Below are positions 52,814-53,062 of a DNA stretch of 53,062 bases, piece after piece. The notes below the pieces were generated by a model that did not search any database, had not been told where the DNA came from, and was given only the letters and a program-made list of their open reading frames with translations. The position numbers were made by a program, and so were the translations under genes. The stretch comes from Terriglobia bacterium. GTDB taxonomy: Bacteria; Acidobacteriota; Thermoanaerobaculia; Thermoanaerobaculales; Thermoanaerobaculaceae. The DNA is taken from assembly GCA_020073245.1 (NCBI GenBank), contig JAIQFQ010000025.1, positions 1 to 53,062 on the forward strand, written 5' to 3'. Position 1 is the stretch's first letter. Each line of letters starts with the position of its first letter.

Positions 52814-53062
52814 CTACTCGAACACCGTGTGCAGGCCGTCGTACGTGTCGAGGTACGGCAGGAACTGACCGTTGTGCCAGTAGATGTTCGCCATCTCGGT
52901 GCCCTCGACCGCGGTCGAGTAGCCACCGTAGTTGTACTTGACGAACAGGTAGGTCTGGACGTTGTAGTCATCAAACCACTCGTCGAAGACGCTCGGATCC
53001 CACACCAGCAGCATCCAGCCGTTGCCGGTCGGCAGACCGTCGAAGTTGGTCGGGTTCACGGC
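52814..53062 (-). CDS. C-terminal fragment of an unidentified protein (cut by window edge)
   Basis: About 82 residues of the C-terminus are visible, rich in Tyr, Trp, Asp and Asn (GWMLLVWDPSVFDEWFDDYNVQTYLFVKYNYGG). The composition suggests an extracytoplasmic protein, but no family is recognised. The frame is open to the window edge; an internal ATG/GTG near 53059 is not a credible start because no ribosome site can be judged. A strong terminator follows its stop. Confidence 0.6.
   Translation of the reverse strand, partial: AVNPTNFDGLPTGNGWMLLVWDPSVFDEWFDDYNVQTYLFVKYNYGGYSTAVEGTEMANIYWHNGQFLPYLDTYDGLHTVFE

Overview
The window is GC-rich (roughly two thirds G+C by eye), densely coding DNA from a diderm bacterium: it encodes TonB/ExbB/ExbD, a FadL/OmpP1-type barrel, lipoproteins and an LPS-style ABC exporter ATPase. 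The mix of a metabolosome locus, a cytochrome bd-like oxidase with a fused cytochrome c domain, SpoIIE-type phosphatases, a YfhO-type membrane protein and a very large secreted PKD protein would fit Acidobacteriota (Thermoanaerobaculia-like) or a neighbouring deep diderm phylum. That placement is inference. No tRNA, rRNA, transposase or CRISPR array was seen.

Layout. 1-4058: C-terminal part of a gamma-glutamyltransferase, a secreted thermonuclease, a small STAS-like protein, a CPBP-type membrane protein with altered active-site residues, and a ketopantoate reductase homologue. 4458-7934: a sigma70-like promoter and a TPR lipoprotein-TonB-ExbB-ExbD-ExbD operon closed by a nested hairpin. 8232-13471: a compact bacterial microcompartment (BMC) operon encoding an RpiB-DeoC fusion cargo, a CcmP/CsoS1D-like double-stacking trimer, one BMC-H, an acylating aldehyde dehydrogenase, a second BMC-T and three BMC-P vertex proteins. 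This matches the published idea of sugar-phosphate-utilising (DeoC-type) BMCs: deoxyribose 5-phosphate is cleaved to glyceraldehyde 3-phosphate and acetaldehyde, and the acetaldehyde is oxidised to acetyl-CoA inside the shell. The fusion of the two enzymes around an internal encapsulation-peptide-like helix is the most distinctive feature of the window. 13434-23109: housekeeping genes (Moco-carrier-like protein, membrane protein, hisS, gamma carbonic anhydrase, tsaC, recN, M16 protease, threonine aldolase).

23249-25706: a two-gene respiratory oxidase of the cytochrome bd superfamily with a C-terminal cytochrome c domain and a second CydA-like (not CydB-like) subunit. 25785-28677: a complete transcription unit (promoter, FadL-like porin, SGNH esterase, UUCG terminator). 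28797-35627: a signalling island with two SpoIIE-type phosphatases, an RsbW-like kinase, a STAS antagonist and a sigma54 activator. A near-consensus sigma54 promoter with upstream palindromes lies between the activator and the kinase gene. 35925-37516: tmk-holB, followed by a strongly foldable stretch that may be a structured RNA. 37758-38594: a PEGA-domain surface protein. 38709-47119: a seven-gene, translationally coupled glycan assembly/export operon (Wzt-like ATPase, GT4, methyltransferase, GT2, GNAT, YfhO-like, PIG-L deacetylase). 47374-52689: a giant secreted PKD protein with a run of 26 glycines. The window ends inside another gene.

A recurring regulatory signature is a TANNNT hexamer 6-7 bases upstream of an ATG/GTG with no Shine-Dalgarno sequence (8247, 22060, 35925, 47119), which suggests leaderless transcripts in this organism. 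Genes inside operons instead use GGAGG-type sites.
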